Shown: piece after piece, positions 46,305 through 57,747 of the stretch
How positions within the stretch are numbered: position 1 is the first letter of the stretch
How the letters are laid out: every line of letters starts with the position of its first letter
NCBI GenBank assembly: GCA_905221605.1
Contig: CAJNDS010002746.1
Location: 745,889-809,888 of the forward strand
DNA from: Symbiodinium natans
Lineage: Eukaryota; Sar; Dinophyceae; Suessiales; Symbiodiniaceae
Length of the DNA stretch: 64,000 nucleotides
Direction: 5' to 3'
Program-made: the position numbers and the translations under genes
The notes under the pieces: generated by a model
Database searches by the model: none
Seen by the model: only the letters and a program-made list of their open reading frames with translations
Told to the model about the DNA's origin: nothing

Positions 46305-48229
46305 TCTAAACCCTAAACCCTAAACCCTAAACCCTAAATCCTCAAGTCCCTGAGCTCAAAAGGATACCACTGCTCCTCATCCTGCCACCGAGGTGCCATA
46401 GCCCTCCTGTCAAGGACTTCGGGTTCAACCCTAAGGGACCATAAGTGAATATTGTTAGAAAAAATCCGACCCCTTTATTGAACTTTTCAATGCAAGACCT
46501 TCTACCATGAATCCATAGCAAGGTGCATCCCGGTGTGGGAAACTCTGGGCTACACAGGGGTTGGGATGGAAATTCTCACGTAGGGTACAGTGCTAGAGAT
46601 TAGGGCTTGGGGATGTAGGGTAAAGCTATAGCGCATGAACGAAAAATGGCTCATTTTCCGGGTCTGCCTTGGAACGGTTCCTGTAAGCAAAGCTGTAGGT
46701 AAAGAGGGTCCCAGGTAGAAGGAAGTACATGCTGACGCTGCTCTGCGAATGAGTATAGACACACGCGGGTGCGCCACGATGTGTTGATTACCTTTAAAAC
46801 CCAACAAAACAATCCGGCAGCGCGGGTTTCTGCAGCCTGAACCCCCCCCCTGGGTTTAGGGTTTCGGGTTTATAGGGTTTAGGTAGGGTTTGTGGGGGGG
46901 GGGGGGAGGGGACTTGGCGACAGAGGCATGCGCAAAAAGAAGGCAGAACAGCGAGAGAGAGACATGAGCACCCCTCATCCCTAAGGAAACCCTAAACCCC
47001 AAACGACACCTTTAAGTCCGCAACCAGGCCTGGTAGCTGAATCCAGAAGGCTCCTCCCTCCCGCCCAGGGTGAACTGAAGCACGGCGAAGCTCTTGGCCT
47101 CAACTGATGCCATGAAGGCCATGGGTTTAAGGTTTAGGGATTAGGGATTCGGGTGTAGGGTTTAATTAGGGTTTAGGGTTGGGGGTCTAGGTTATGTTCA
47201 GGGTTTTAGGTCGGGTTGTACCCATAGAAGTCATATTATAATATACATCACTACGTACCGATGCTAAGGTTGCCCCGGGTAACCCCGTAGCAACGTTAGC
47301 AGTTTTCAGGCAGGGCGGGACATCGATATGGGAGCTGATCAAACTGCCTGTTCCCCATTTTTACCCTATACGTTCCTTATAAAACTACAGAAACCCAAAT
47401 TTTCAAGAAGGACCTTAGATCAGCCCCATATCAGGATTGAAGGCTTAGGGGTTAACGGGGGCTTTGGTTTAGGGTTTATAGGGCTTAAAGGTGGAGTGGA
47501 GTGGAGTGGAGAGTGACCAGGACCAAAGTCCGGTCGAAAGGCGGTATCACCTCCGGCCCGAAGGCTTAAGGGTCAAACTGCAGCAGAAAATAGAGAAAAG
47601 AACACACTAAACAAAATCAACGTACTCTGACAGAAGCACAAACAAAACAACCCACCTACTTCCGAGTTCCATTCTCCCTACAGCTGTGATCCCTTGCAGG
47701 GCACGCCTGCTTTCCGGGTACCGGATCTCCGCACATCTCGAGTTTGGTATGGTCCGGTATGGAAGTCAACAACTCTCAAGACGTGTCGGCAAGGTGCTGT
47801 GGCTGGTAAAGCCAGTTCGTTTCAGGATGTTTCAGGCAAATTAGTTGTCATCTGCGACCATGAGATTTAAAGTAGGAAAGCACGTGAACCAAGAGGATTG
47901 TACTTCACGGAGCTGAAGAAACACTTATGCCGACATTGACCTCCAACGGTGTATGCCTACTTCAATGAGCCACACCAGATGCTCGATGACACGCCGGATC
48001 ATATGCATTTCAACGTTGCGTACGTGCATGTGAGCATGTACGACATATATGGGCAGTTGGCGTGTTCTGCTCACGGTAGGCACCATCCTATTTGCAAGCT
48101 CGTGTGTGTCTGGGAACAATCCTGCGCAGCTTTGCCTCTTGAGGGTTGTAGTGTGAGCGAAGCAATGCAAAGTGAAACAGTGCTTCGAATATCAAAAACC
48201 CGACCCTGGCACAACGCGGCTTAAACCTT

Positions 48230-48613
48230 TCAAACCCTGGAAGACGCGGGAGATGAGTCATCTTCCGAGTCGTCTTCCGACTCGGAGCTGATGCATACAG
48301 TCTCGAAATCCTGGCTTTTTGCACTGTCCCACTCCCAGCGATCGTCCCGAAGCAGCCAGTACCAGCGGCGGGCCGCCTCCGTGCTGAACGGAAAGTCTGG
48401 CTCAGCAACGCCAAGTAGGGGCGAGCTTGGCGCAGACGGCGTTCCGAGGTCAGAATGACCGGATCCCAGCCGTCACGGAGGAATGGGCCAGTTGCCATCC
48501 TTGCAAACCTCGACGCGCAGATCATGTGGCAGTCGACGATGCTCGTCACTTGACTGCCGCGCAGCAGTGCATGCCCCAGCTCCCGTCACCCAGCTCGAAA
48601 CCCGCCCAGTCGT
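48230..48613 (-). pseudogene. Possible coding remnant with acidic C-terminus, one in-frame stop
   Basis: On the minus strand one frame is open from 48613 to the TGA at 48230-48232, except for a TGA at 48473-48475. The distal part reads FPFSTEAARRWYWLLRDD and ends with an acidic tail, ISSESEDDSEDDSSPASS. Upstream of the stop the frame includes LRVEVCKDGNWPI. Tryptophan clusters and an acidic tail ending at a stop look like genuine coding sequence. The internal stop may mean a pseudogene or an unrecognised intron. An overlapping 153-codon frame (48088-48549) opens at GTG and is compositionally weaker. The island 47480-48620 is nearly free of telomere-like repeats. Confidence 0.33.
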
Positions 48614-49348
48614 TCACCTCCTCCGGCTGCTTATTGGGTTTATAGGGTTTATAGGGGTTAGAGTTGAGCGCAGACAAGCGAAACAGGCCCCCACAACAGC
48701 TTTCCAAGGGGAGTAGCCCACGAGCTGCCCTAAACCCGAAACCCTAAACCCTAAAACCTAAACCCTAAAACCTAAACCCTAAATCCTAAACCCAAACCCC
48801 CGAAGCCCTAAACTCGCTAGGTGCTACCGACCTCCAGCTCCCTTCTCTTTTCTCCTCGCTTCCTTCACGTTCTTCTTCAGGATAAACCAGGCCCTGGTGC
48901 TCAACCCCCCTTGGATTCTACTCTTACTAGTTCTGAGGTTCTGGCACGTAAAACCCCTTCACCCTGAAAGCCGAAAACCCTGAACCACACGTACTAAACC
49001 CTAAAACCCTAAACCCTAAACCCTAAAACCCCCCGACCACTAACTTGAGGAAGGCCAAGACGCTTGGACATCCTCCGGCGCGAACCACTGGCCACGGCTC
49101 CATCTGATCACACGAGTCGGCGTGGCAGGTTCTGGGTTTTGCAAAAGCCAAAGCGCCCTTCGTTTAGGTCTAAATAATCAGAAGTGAGAAGGCTTAGGGT
49201 TTGGGGTTTAGGGTTTAGGGTTCATAGGGTTTGTAGGGTTTAGGCTGAAGATCACGGAAATTGCACACAAAGAAATGCCAAAGGATCCTTTTGGGCCAAG
49301 CCGGAAGACCCATGAAACCCAAAATTCCGAATACGGTTTGGGGCTTCG

Positions 49349-49455
49349 GTTAGGGTTTAGGGTTTAGGGTTTAGGGTTTAGGGTTTAGGGTTTAGGGTTT
49401 AGGGTTTAGGGTTTAGGGTTTAGGGTTTAGGGTTTAGGGTTTAGGGTTTAGGAGT
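49349..49455 (+). repeat. Interstitial TTTAGGG array
   Basis: About 14 perfect units. Confidence 0.92.
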
Positions 49456-50710
49456 TTCAGCACCCTGAACCCTGTCAACCCTAAATCGCAGCTGGCGCCA
49501 AGGAGCAGGGGCTGGATCTCCTCAATAGCGCCCATGGCGGAGGAGATCCACTCCTGCCAAACTTCAGAAACAATTCAGGTTGGGTTTATAGGGTTTCGGG
49601 TTTAGGGTGTAGGGTTTAGGGGGTTTAGGGTTTAGGGGGTTCAGGGTTTAGGGGGTTCAGGGTTTGGGGCTTGTGGTTTAGGATTTAGGCGTTCGGGGGA
49701 ATGAACCCCCAAACCCCTAAACCCGAAAACAACTCCTGCAAACTGTCGTGGGACCTGATGAATGTCGGCGTCCGCTCCCAAGATTGTGGGGCTTCTAGAC
49801 TACAAGTAGAGTTACAAAATCGAGCACTGACAACAAGTGCACCGAAGGTTTTGCACAGCCGCAAGCCTGTACTACCAATTAAGGCAAACAAGGCTTCAGG
49901 GGTCCTCAAGCAAGGTCCCCACAGCTCACTTGCGCTGCGGGTTCAGGGTTTCAAGTTTACGGGGGTCGGCTAGTCTGCAACATCCTTTTCTTCGACCCAC
50001 GGTTCCACAGTCGTTCCGTATCTGCAGCCCGACCCGTGCTGACGGGAAGCTCTTGCATAGCTTGGAGTGCCGACGTTTCCATTTGCAACTCAGCGTGCCC
50101 AAGAAGACCCAATACCTGTCCCATCGTACTAAAGTAGCAACACATCAACCGTGAATCTAGCAACAAATCAACCCATAAACCCTAAACCCTAAACCCTGAA
50201 CCCTAAAACCTAGACCCTAAGCCTTTCCACCAGTGCAAACCTGTGAGACTTGTGTGGGCCATGTGTGTCATGGATCCAAGAACCTCCAGCCTCAAAACTC
50301 TCGTGACGATGTCTTTGGTGTCTACGGTTCTACAGGGCTTAGGACAGTTAACAGCACACGACGCGTGTGTTTAGAAGTTCTGAGTCAGAGTTTAGAGTTC
50401 TAGGGTCAGGGTTACGGCTGGGTGGTGCTCACGAATTGGGATTTCCACAGGGGGGAGGGGTTCTCCGAGCTCGGGTTCAGGGTTTCGGTTTAGGGATTAT
50501 AGGGATTAGGGTCTAGGGGTCCAGGGGTCCAGGGGTCCAGGGGTCTAGGGTCCAGGGTTTAGGGTTTAGGGTTTAGGGCTTAGGGTTTAGGGCTACAAGT
50601 CCACACAGAAGGCGCCCCGAAACCCCCAAGGGGCGGAGACCTCGGCAACGGTCCCATGCTCTGGAAACTTCCGCGAGAAGGTGGGCCTACAGCGTCCCCC
50701 CTACACCCCA

Positions 50711-50825
50711 AGGTTTAGGGTTTAGGGTTTAGGGTTTAGGGTTTAGGGTTTAGGGTTTAGGGTTTGGGGTTTGGGGTTTAGGGTTTAGGGTTTGGGGTTT
50801 AGGGTTTCGGGTTTAGGGTATAGGG
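50711..50825 (+). repeat. TTTAGGG array with GGGGTTT variants
   Basis: Seven perfect units, then mixed TTTGGGG variants. Confidence 0.86.
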
Positions 50826-50916
50826 CTATAAACCCAGCATCCTACAAGCTACAAACCCTAAACATGCCTAAACCCTAAGGCTGTGACAGCCCACCACTTC
50901 AAGCAGTAGAGACAAT

Positions 50917-50934
50917 AAATAAATTAAAAAATAA

Positions 50935-50973
<39 letters not shown>

Positions 50974-50998
50974 ATATTTAATTAAAGAAATAAATAAA
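50917..50998. repeat. (AAAT)n microsatellite
   Basis: About 15 AAAT units, imperfect at both ends. Confidence 0.93.
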
Positions 50999-51309
50999 GG
51001 GCATCCATTCCATGGGCTGTGAACTTTGAAATGTGGTGTGTCGAAGGGTTGGCGGCTGTCACTCTGTGTGGGGTTCAGGCTTGGGGCATAGGGTTTCAGG
51101 GCTTTAGCTTCTCTAGGGTGATTTGCTTTAGGCTTGGGGCTTGAGGGATTTTCAGGGCGTGAGTTTTTTTTTTTTTTCGGGCTTTCGGTTTTGGGAGAGC
51201 TCACTTGCCCCAGCAACGATGGTGCTCACATGTGCTCAAGGCGAAAAGGCTCTTCAGCCAAAGTAGCCCCAGGCCCCAGTCAAAACAAAAGGCCAAAGAA
51301 CCCCTAAAC

Positions 51310-51511
51310 CCTAAATCCTACACCCCCTGGTCCCCTACTCCACAGCAACACTGCTGCCTCAAGGAAACACCGGAAAGTTGTCCATCGCGACCCTATAAAC
51401 CCTGAACCCTAAACCCTAAACCCTAAAGCCTAAATCCTACACCCCCTGGTCCCCTACTCCACAGCAACACTGCTGCCTCAAGGAAACACCGGAAAGTTGT
51501 CCATCACGACC
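51310..51511. repeat. 83-bp direct repeat separated by telomere-like sequence
   Basis: 51310-51392 and 51429-51511 are nearly identical (one clear difference, CGCGACC versus CACGACC). The intervening 36 bp is CCCTAAA-like. Confidence 0.92.
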
Positions 51512-51758
51512 TCAAACCCTGAACCCTAATAAAGCCTAAACCCTGCCGGGCGTCTGCAGGTCGTCGTCCTCAAGCTTCCAGAGCCGGAACTCATACCTGC
51601 CAGTACAGCCTACGGCCATAAACCCTAAACCCCAAACCCTAAACCCTAAACCAAAAAAAGCCCGCAAACCCCTAAAAAAACTCTTAAACCCCGAAAAGCC
51701 CCCAAAAACAATCGTCCTGCGTGTGAGCTTGTTTGGAGTCGTGTTGTTTGGAGTCTTG

Positions 51759-52100
51759 CAGACCCACACAAGCAGTGCCGGTTTTCTGCAGACTGGACAA
51801 AGGACCATCACAGACCCTCACAAGCAGTGCCGATCTCTGCAGACTGGAGGACCTCACAGACCCTATTAGGGTTAGGGTTTAGGGTTTAGGGTTTAGGGTT
51901 TAGGGTTTAGGGTTTAGGGTTTAGGGTTTAGGGTTTAGGGTTTAGGGTTTAGGGTTTAAGGTTTAGGGTTTAGGGTTTAGGGTTTAGGGTTTAGGGCTTA
52001 GGGTTTAGGGTTTAGGGTTTAGGACCCACACCAGCAGTGCAGGTCTCCTGCAAACTGGACTGTGGGCCTACCAGCAGTGTAGGTCCTCTGCAGACTACAC
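51759..52100. repeat. About 48-bp tandem repeat split by a TTTAGGG array
   Basis: Four units with CACA/CCAGCAGTGC and CTGCAGACTGG/CTGCAAACTGG: two before (51759-51857) and two after (52024-52100) the array. Confidence 0.8.
51868..52023 (+). repeat. TTTAGGG array interrupting a 48-bp tandem repeat
   Basis: About 21 units lie between the second and third copies of a CAGACC...GCAGTGC...CTGCAGACTGG repeat (51759-52100). Confidence 0.9.
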
Positions 52101-52914
52101 GACGATCTGGGTTCCATGATCCGACGGGCTCGCCGCAACACAAGCGCAGGTTGAACCCTAAACCCTAAACCCTAAACACTCTAAATCCTCTAAACCCTGA
52201 ACCCTTTGAGACTGCGCCGCTCTTGCGATTCAGAGTCTTGCTGCGGGCTTGGGACCCTAAATCCCTAAACCCCAAAACCCCAATACTCCAAAGAACTAAA
52301 CCCCAAACCCTAGAACCCTAAACCCTAATCCATAAAAAGGAACTCTAAAGCACTTAAACCCTGAAGCCCTCAAACTCTACAGCCCTAAATCCCTGAAACC
52401 CTGCATCGCTAAGCTGAACTCAAGGGACTGACGGAAGGACCCCCAGTAGGGACCTGACAGGTTCTTTGGGGCTTATGTAGGCTACTTAGGTATATATAGG
52501 GACTATATAAGGTATATGGGTTTTATAGGGGAATAAAATGAAGAGGGCCGTCCGTATGCCCCTTAATAAACTCCTGAACATTCCAGGGGCCTAGGGACTT
52601 AGGGTTTAGGGCTTGGGGCTGTAAGGGTTCAGGGTTTAGGGGCTTCAGGGTTTAGGGTTTCGGGGCCCTGAGCCCAGAAGATCCCGATTCTGGGGGAAGG
52701 TGGAAGGGTTTCAAAACCCGAAAATCCCAAGCCTAAACGCAAACTCCTCAAGCCCCAACCCCCTGAACCCTGAACCCTGAACCCTAAACCCTAAACCCTA
52801 AACCCCCCAGTCTCTGGCAGCGACCTGAGCCCGGCAAACCGGAAGCGCTGGCGCCGAGGAGCTTTCTCCACAAGCGCCTCGAGCTGCGAATTTCGGGGCT
52901 CCAGGCTTCTTTCT

Positions 52915-53046
52915 AGGTTTAGGGTTTAGGGTTTAGGGTTTAGGGTTTAGGGTTTAGGGTTTAGGGTTTAGGGTTTAGGGTTTAGGGTTTAGGGTTTAGG
53001 GTTTAGGGTTTAGGGTTTAGGGTTTAGGGTTTAGGGTTTAGGGTGA
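52915..53046 (+). repeat. Interstitial TTTAGGG array
   Basis: About 18 near-perfect units. Confidence 0.92.
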
Positions 53047-53828
53047 GGACCCCCCCTTACTATACGGACTATACTATACTTTAGGGGACTTTCACCCTGA
53101 CTTTCTGCTACAGATGACCCACTTTGCAAGCGATTCTACTTGAGACCATAACTGCAGGGATTACTTAGAAGCTCTCTTGACTTCATAAGGCTACTCAGTA
53201 TCCCCTAGATACCCTATCATCATGCCCAAAGCGCACCTTACCGACCCTACACATTAAGTAAGAAGAGCTTCCGAGTAGTGGTAGGGGCTTGTAGGGCTTA
53301 GGGTTTCTTTATAGCGTGTAGGGTCAAAGGACTTTTGGTTGAGGGTTTAGGGTCTGCGGTTCAGTGTTTAGGGTTGGTTTGGGGCTTTGGGGTTTGGGGG
53401 AGTTTAGGGTTTAGTGGGATTTAGGGATTTTGGGGATGCTGCTTGTTGGGAAGTTAAGGATTTGAGGGCTTCTGGCTGGGTTGGGAGGGGTGCTTCTATA
53501 ACCCTAAACCTAAACCCCAAACGCAAAACCCAAAACCTGATGAGGCCCAAAACTGTGTCGCTAAAACCTATGTGCCCTATACTGGTACCCTGGACCTCTA
53601 GGGTTTAGGGTTTAGGGTGTAGGGTTTGGGGTTTAGGGGATAGGGTTTAGGGTGCAGGGTCCTCAATCCCAAACCCCAAACCCTAAACCCCCAAGGTACC
53701 CTGAGCAAAACCACGAGTACAGGGTCCTGATGAATTGGAGTGGGTGTCTGCCGTATGGTCGAACGGGGATTTGAATGGGTCTGCGGATGCCATCACCATC
53801 GCAACCTGAGGCAAACTTGATAGAGGTC

Positions 53829-53958
53829 TTAAGGGAGGGGGTTCAAGGGGGGTATGTAACCCAAGGTTCCCGAATACTCCCCACTACTCCCGAAGGGCTC
53901 CCGAAAATTCCCCTAGGTTTTCTAGGTACCTACCCTCCATGAACCCCCCCTCCCTTAA
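53829..53958. mobile_element. Family F inverted-repeat element (130 bp)
   Basis: Ends TTAAGGGAGGGGGTTCAAGG and CATGAACCCCCCCTCCCTTAA minus one C by eye; TACTCCCCACTACTCCC is shared with the 28.7 kb copy. Confidence 0.87.
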
Positions 53959-54324
53959 GCACCCCATAAGACCTGGGCGCCGGACCCACATGAGACACGA
54001 GGCGTCAGCATCCACCTGCTGCTCGTGACTGCCCCCTAAACCCTCTAAACCCTAAACCCTAAACCCTAAACCCTAAACCCTAAACCCCGGCCCTGAAACC
54101 TAGAACTCTCTCCCCCCCGCCCTCAAAGTCCCCGAGCCAGTTTAGAGCTTCTTGAGTATTTAGGGATGGGGTGTGTGTGGGGCTTTGGGAGTTTAGGGTT
54201 CTTGGGGGGCATCGGGCTCAGGGCATTGGATCTCGGACTTTGGGAGGCTGAGGAAGTGCAAAGTACTGTAACAGTCGGAGATTACGGGTCTGCACGCGAC
54301 ATGCAGCCCACATGCTATAGACCC

Positions 54325-54437
54325 CTAATATAGGGGCCTTAGTATTTAGAACAGGGTTTTGGGGGGGTGTATTTCAGTACATTTATAAAGGGACTATAAG
54401 GGAATACTATTGGTAATTATTCCGACCCCTATAGTAA
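54325..54437. mobile_element. Family K element (113 bp)
   Basis: CTAATATAGGGGCCTTAGT left, ATTCCGACCCCTATAG right, matching the 22.9 kb copy; partial relatives at 38928-38992 and 46435-46478. Confidence 0.72.
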
Positions 54438-54906
54438 CCCTCGAACCTTACATCTGCAACTCTACCCAACTCTGTCTTGCGCGGATGAGGGGCGTTCGGG
54501 AAGACCTCGATGAACTCGGGCAGTTGCAGAACCTGCGAGAGGGTTTAGGGGTTTAGGGGGGGACATGGGAGGGGCTATAGCAACTCGCAACATATACCCC
54601 TAAGCCTCAAAAACCCTAGAAACCAATCCGATTCGACTCCCCACCCCCCCCCCCCCCAAACCGCGAAATTTCTCAACCCGAAAGCCTTATAGAAGTACCA
54701 CTGTCGCAAAGACCAGAAACCTTTAACGCACATGGCGGAGCTCTTGCTGGAGGGCACGGACTTGCAAAGCTCTTCAGGCTTGCAGGGCGCTAAACAGACC
54801 CTAAACGCCACCACCTCCCGCCTAGCCCGGCTATGGGTGCCAACCCAATTACGCCCAGCACCCGAAGAACCCTAAATCCTGGCAAAAACACAAAACCTGT
54901 AGACAC

Positions 54907-55015
54907 TCACCCTAAACCCTAAACCCTAAACCCTAAGCCCTAAACCCTAAACCCTAAAGCCGAAACCCTAACCCTAAACCCTAAACCCTAAACCCTAAAC
55001 CCTAACTCAACATAT
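54907..55015 (-). repeat. Interstitial CCCTAAA array
   Basis: Near-perfect units with single CCCTAAG and CCCTAAAG variants. Confidence 0.87.
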
Positions 55016-55261
55016 GCACTACAAGCACAGCCCTGAGTAACCCTTAACCCAAGGACTGAAGTCCTTAAGTCACGACGTTTCGTTTTTCCCACCAAGCAGG
55101 CCTCAATAAGCCGAATATGAGCCCTTAATGCTTCGTAACAAATGGGATATAGGCCCCTTACACAAAATGTATCTATGGAATAAAGGTCCAGTAGACCTTA
55201 CAGCAAAAACAATATAAACCCTGGGAACCCCAACACAAACTTTAAACCCTAAACTTTAAAC

Positions 55262-55510
55262 CCCAAACCCCTAAACCCTATCAACCCTATCAACCCTATA
55301 AACCCTATAAACCCTATAAACCCTATAAACCCTATAAACCCTATAAAACCCTCTAAACCCCCTAAACCCACTAAACCCACCCTAAACCCCTACGCTCCCT
55401 GAACCCCTAAAACCCCCCAAACCCAACCCTAAAAGCTAAACCCCTAAACCCTAAACCCTAAAACCTAAACCCCTAAACACTAAACCCTGAACCCTAAACC
55501 CTAAACCCTG
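55262..55510 (-). repeat. Telomere-variant tract with CCCTATAAA units
   Basis: Includes about seven 9-bp CCCTATAAA units, two CCCTATCAA units, then mixed CCCTAAA. Confidence 0.85.
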
Positions 55511-55599
55511 GCATTCTCGAGTCATCGCCTCTCGGGGGACCGCCGTCATGGCATGCTGCCGAAACTGCAACTGGCCGATGTTCAGGTTCACCTTCATTT

Positions 55600-55845
55600 G
55601 GTTTAGGGCTTAGGGCTTAGGGCTTAGGGCTTAGGGCTTAGGGCTTAGGGCTTAGGGTTTAGGGTTTAGGGTTTAGGGTTTAGGGTTTAGGGTCTAGGGT
55701 CTCGGGTTTAGGGTTTAGGGTTTAGGGCTTAGGGTTTAGGGTTTAGGGTTGAGAGTTGAGGGTTGAGGGTTTCGGGTTTAGGGTTAAGGGGTAAGGGTTT
55801 AGGGTTTAGGGTTTGGGATTTAGGGGTGAGGATTTAGGGTCTATA
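55600..55845 (+). repeat. GGGCTTA block plus TTTAGGG array
   Basis: Seven to eight consecutive GGGCTTA units (55604-55658) followed by TTTAGGG and GGGTTGA variants. Confidence 0.88.
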
Positions 55846-55911
55846 GGGTCAATGGGGTCTATAGGGTCTATAGGGCTTGACCCACATCTACATCTTCTTC
55901 TTCAAATGCAC

Positions 55912-56078
<167 letters not shown>

Positions 56079-56083
56079 CGTAC

Positions 56084-56292
56084 CTCTCGACAATCTCGAT
56101 ATCTTGCAGAGGGTTTCTGATTCACTTGCGTAACCCTCCTTTGGAGTAGACCCTGGATTAACAGTATATACTGTTTAGGTATAAGTAGTTATAGTAGGAA
56201 CCCAGAAACAAAAAAAAACACACATTAAAGTATAGTACTCCATAACCCAGTAGCAACCGGTTGTGTCGGTCTTCTTCGTCACCTCCCGTGAC
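56084..56292 (-). CDS. Candidate exon pair split by a second family E element
   Basis: Minus strand. An AG acceptor at about 56293 opens exon A (56292-56247), read as SREVTKKTDTTGCYW after one phase base. A 111-bp intron (56246-56136) contains the element, with ends TGG|GTTATGG and AAGGAG|GG. Exon B (56135-56084) continues in phase as GYASESETLCKISRLSR up to an AG|GT, just before the (GACA)n microsatellite. This is the same element, same orientation and same splice ends as the copy near 30.9 kb, which is the main support. The protein is not recognised. Confidence 0.4.
56143..56241 (-). mobile_element. Family E element (99 bp), candidate introner
   Basis: Ends GGAGTAGACCCTGG and AAGTATAGTACTCC; more than half its positions match the 30.9 kb copy by eye. 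Confidence 0.85.
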
Positions 56293-56299
56293 CTCAAAA

Positions 56300-56497
56300 C
56301 CCTACACCCTAAACCCTACAGCCTACACCCTAAACCCTAACCCTAAACCCTAAACCCTAAACCCTAAGCCCTAAACCCTAAACCCTAAACCCTAAACCCT
56401 AAACCCTAAACCCTACACCCTAAACCCTACACCCTAAACCCTGAACCCTAAACCCTAAACCCTAAACCCTAAACCCTAAACCCTAAACCCTAAACCA
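56300..56497 (-). repeat. CCCTAAA array with CCCTACA variants
   Basis: About 27 units, many perfect, with recurring CCCTACA variants. Confidence 0.9.
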
Positions 56498-56596
56498 AAA
56501 CAGGAAAGGCCTCCACGGGCGCGGAATCGACCGAGGCGCTGAGCCATTGGGCGAAATCCTGGCACGGTTTTGGGGCTCATGAGTAGTTTTCGCAGT

Positions 56597-56707
56597 TAGG
56601 TTTAGGGTTTAGGGTTTAGGGTTTAGGGTTTAGGGCTTAGGGCTTAGGGCTTAGGGCTTAGGGCTTAGAGTTTAGGGTTTAGGGTTTAGGGTTTAGGGTT
56701 TAGGGTT
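56597..56707 (+). repeat. TTTAGGG array with GGGCTTA block
   Basis: Four TTTAGGG units, five GGGCTTA units, then six TTTAGGG units. Confidence 0.9.
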
Positions 56708-56831
56708 TTGGCCATCATGCTACTTGAGCACTGGTTTCCCTGGCCGGTGGCAGAGAGCTCCATTCTAACGCAGGTGTACAAGGGATTGCTTGGATGGAGA
56801 GCACCCATTGAGGGTGCAGACTACAAATAAC

Positions 56832-56940
56832 CTACTGTTTGCTTAAGAACCCCCAAAGAAAAACAAAAACAAGAATCCCTGTATTCCCCTTATAAGGAAG
56901 CATCTCTTTCATTGTTTTGGAGTTCTGGAGCAATTGGTAG
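56832..56940. mobile_element. Family C inverted-repeat element (109 bp)
   Basis: Left end CTACTGTTTGCTTAAGAAC, right end GAGCAATTGGTAG, interior CCCCTTATAAGGAAGCAT; TAAC on both sides. Confidence 0.76.
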
Positions 56941-57034
56941 TAACCGTAGCAACCAGCTAAACAAGCAGTTTCTGCTTCCTTGGCTGTGTCGGCCTACACG
57001 CCGTGTGTTGATGTGTTGATGGATCTTCGACTTC

Positions 57035-57222
57035 ACTGCCCTAAACCCTAAACCCTAAACCCTAAACCCTAAACCCTAAACCCTAAACCCTAAACCCTAA
57101 ACCCTAAACCCTAAGCCCTAAGCCCTAAGCCCTAAGCCCTAAACCCTAAACCCTAAACCCTAAACCCTAAACCCTAAACCCTAAACTCTAAACCCTAAAC
57201 CCTAAACCCTAAACCCTAAACT
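57035..57222 (-). repeat. CCCTAAA array with CCCTAAG block
   Basis: About 26 units. A block of four CCCTAAG (57112-57140) mirrors the GGGCTTA block at 56597-56707, so the two arrays resemble inverted copies of one another. Confidence 0.9.
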
Positions 57223-57466
57223 GAACTTTCTGAGTGCTGAAGGCAAATCAAGGCCCTTCGGCCTGGTCAGCCAGGAACCCGACCCCGGACACTTGCTCTG
57301 CAAAATCCTGAAGAACAGAACCTCCCTTACATCCCAAACTCTGAAGTCTACAAACCTGATAAACAAGAAGCTTCAAAAGATGCCCTAAACAGCCCTTACG
57401 GCAAGGATCCATTCCGATAGTCCATCCCTATAAACCCTACAGGCCCTGCAAACCCTACAACTCTAG

Positions 57467-57515
57467 GAAGCTGAAAACATCTATGAAGAGCTGCCATCCA
57501 CCCCTACACATACTG
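57467..57515 (+). other. Candidate exon ending at a family D element
   Basis: After a CTCTAG acceptor the frame reads EAENIYEELPSTPTHT and ends one base into a codon at ACTG|GTTCTT, the left end of the family D element. At the right end, ACCAG|TC continues in phase as V GITIKP before a stop in telomere-like sequence. This is short, so moderate to low confidence. Confidence 0.33.
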
Positions 57516-57747
57516 GTTCTTCGTAGGGAATGATGGGAATTATAGGTCCGTTGTTTCACGCTACATGTACCCTTGAGTGGATAAGACTCGGAACCCCTTT
57601 GGCTTAGTAAGCGCGGCTAGTAAGTTGGGTTATGGGGGCTATCATTGGGTTTCTAGGGATAGTAGACTTGCTAAGTCAAAAGAGCTTCCAAGTCGAGGGG
57701 GATAACAAGGTGCCCAATTCGAACCCTCATTTCCTACTAAGAACCAG
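57513..57747 (+). mobile_element. Family D element (235 bp) with family N interior, candidate introner
   Basis: Ends CTGGTTCTTCGTAGGGAATG and TTTCCTACTAAGAACCAG. The interior (57590-57695) resembles the separate element at 5728-5837. CTG|GT and CCAG at the ends would join two open frames. Confidence 0.8.

Larger units (their letters stand above)
44400..48225. other. Largely unique region with few arrays
   Basis: The density of telomere-like repeats is lower here than elsewhere (45350-45430, 45603-45690, 45955-46000, 46310-46340). Family C (44839-44955) and I (46191-46304) elements are present. A 91-codon plus frame at 47949-48224 opens only with GTG and is not convincing as coding. It may be the 3' region of the minus-strand remnant next to it. 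Confidence 0.4.
52045..55260. other. Region without a recognised gene
   Basis: Contains a long TTTAGGG array (52915-53044), telomere variants (53585-53690, 54040-54085, 54910-55015), a C run (54643-54657), and family F and K elements. The stretch 53060-53290 is unique and AT-richer; no coding signal is apparent. Confidence 0.45.

Noticed and set aside
47949-48224. Plus-strand frame of 91 codons
   Set aside because: Opens only with GTG and conflicts with the better supported minus-strand remnant; no recognised similarity.
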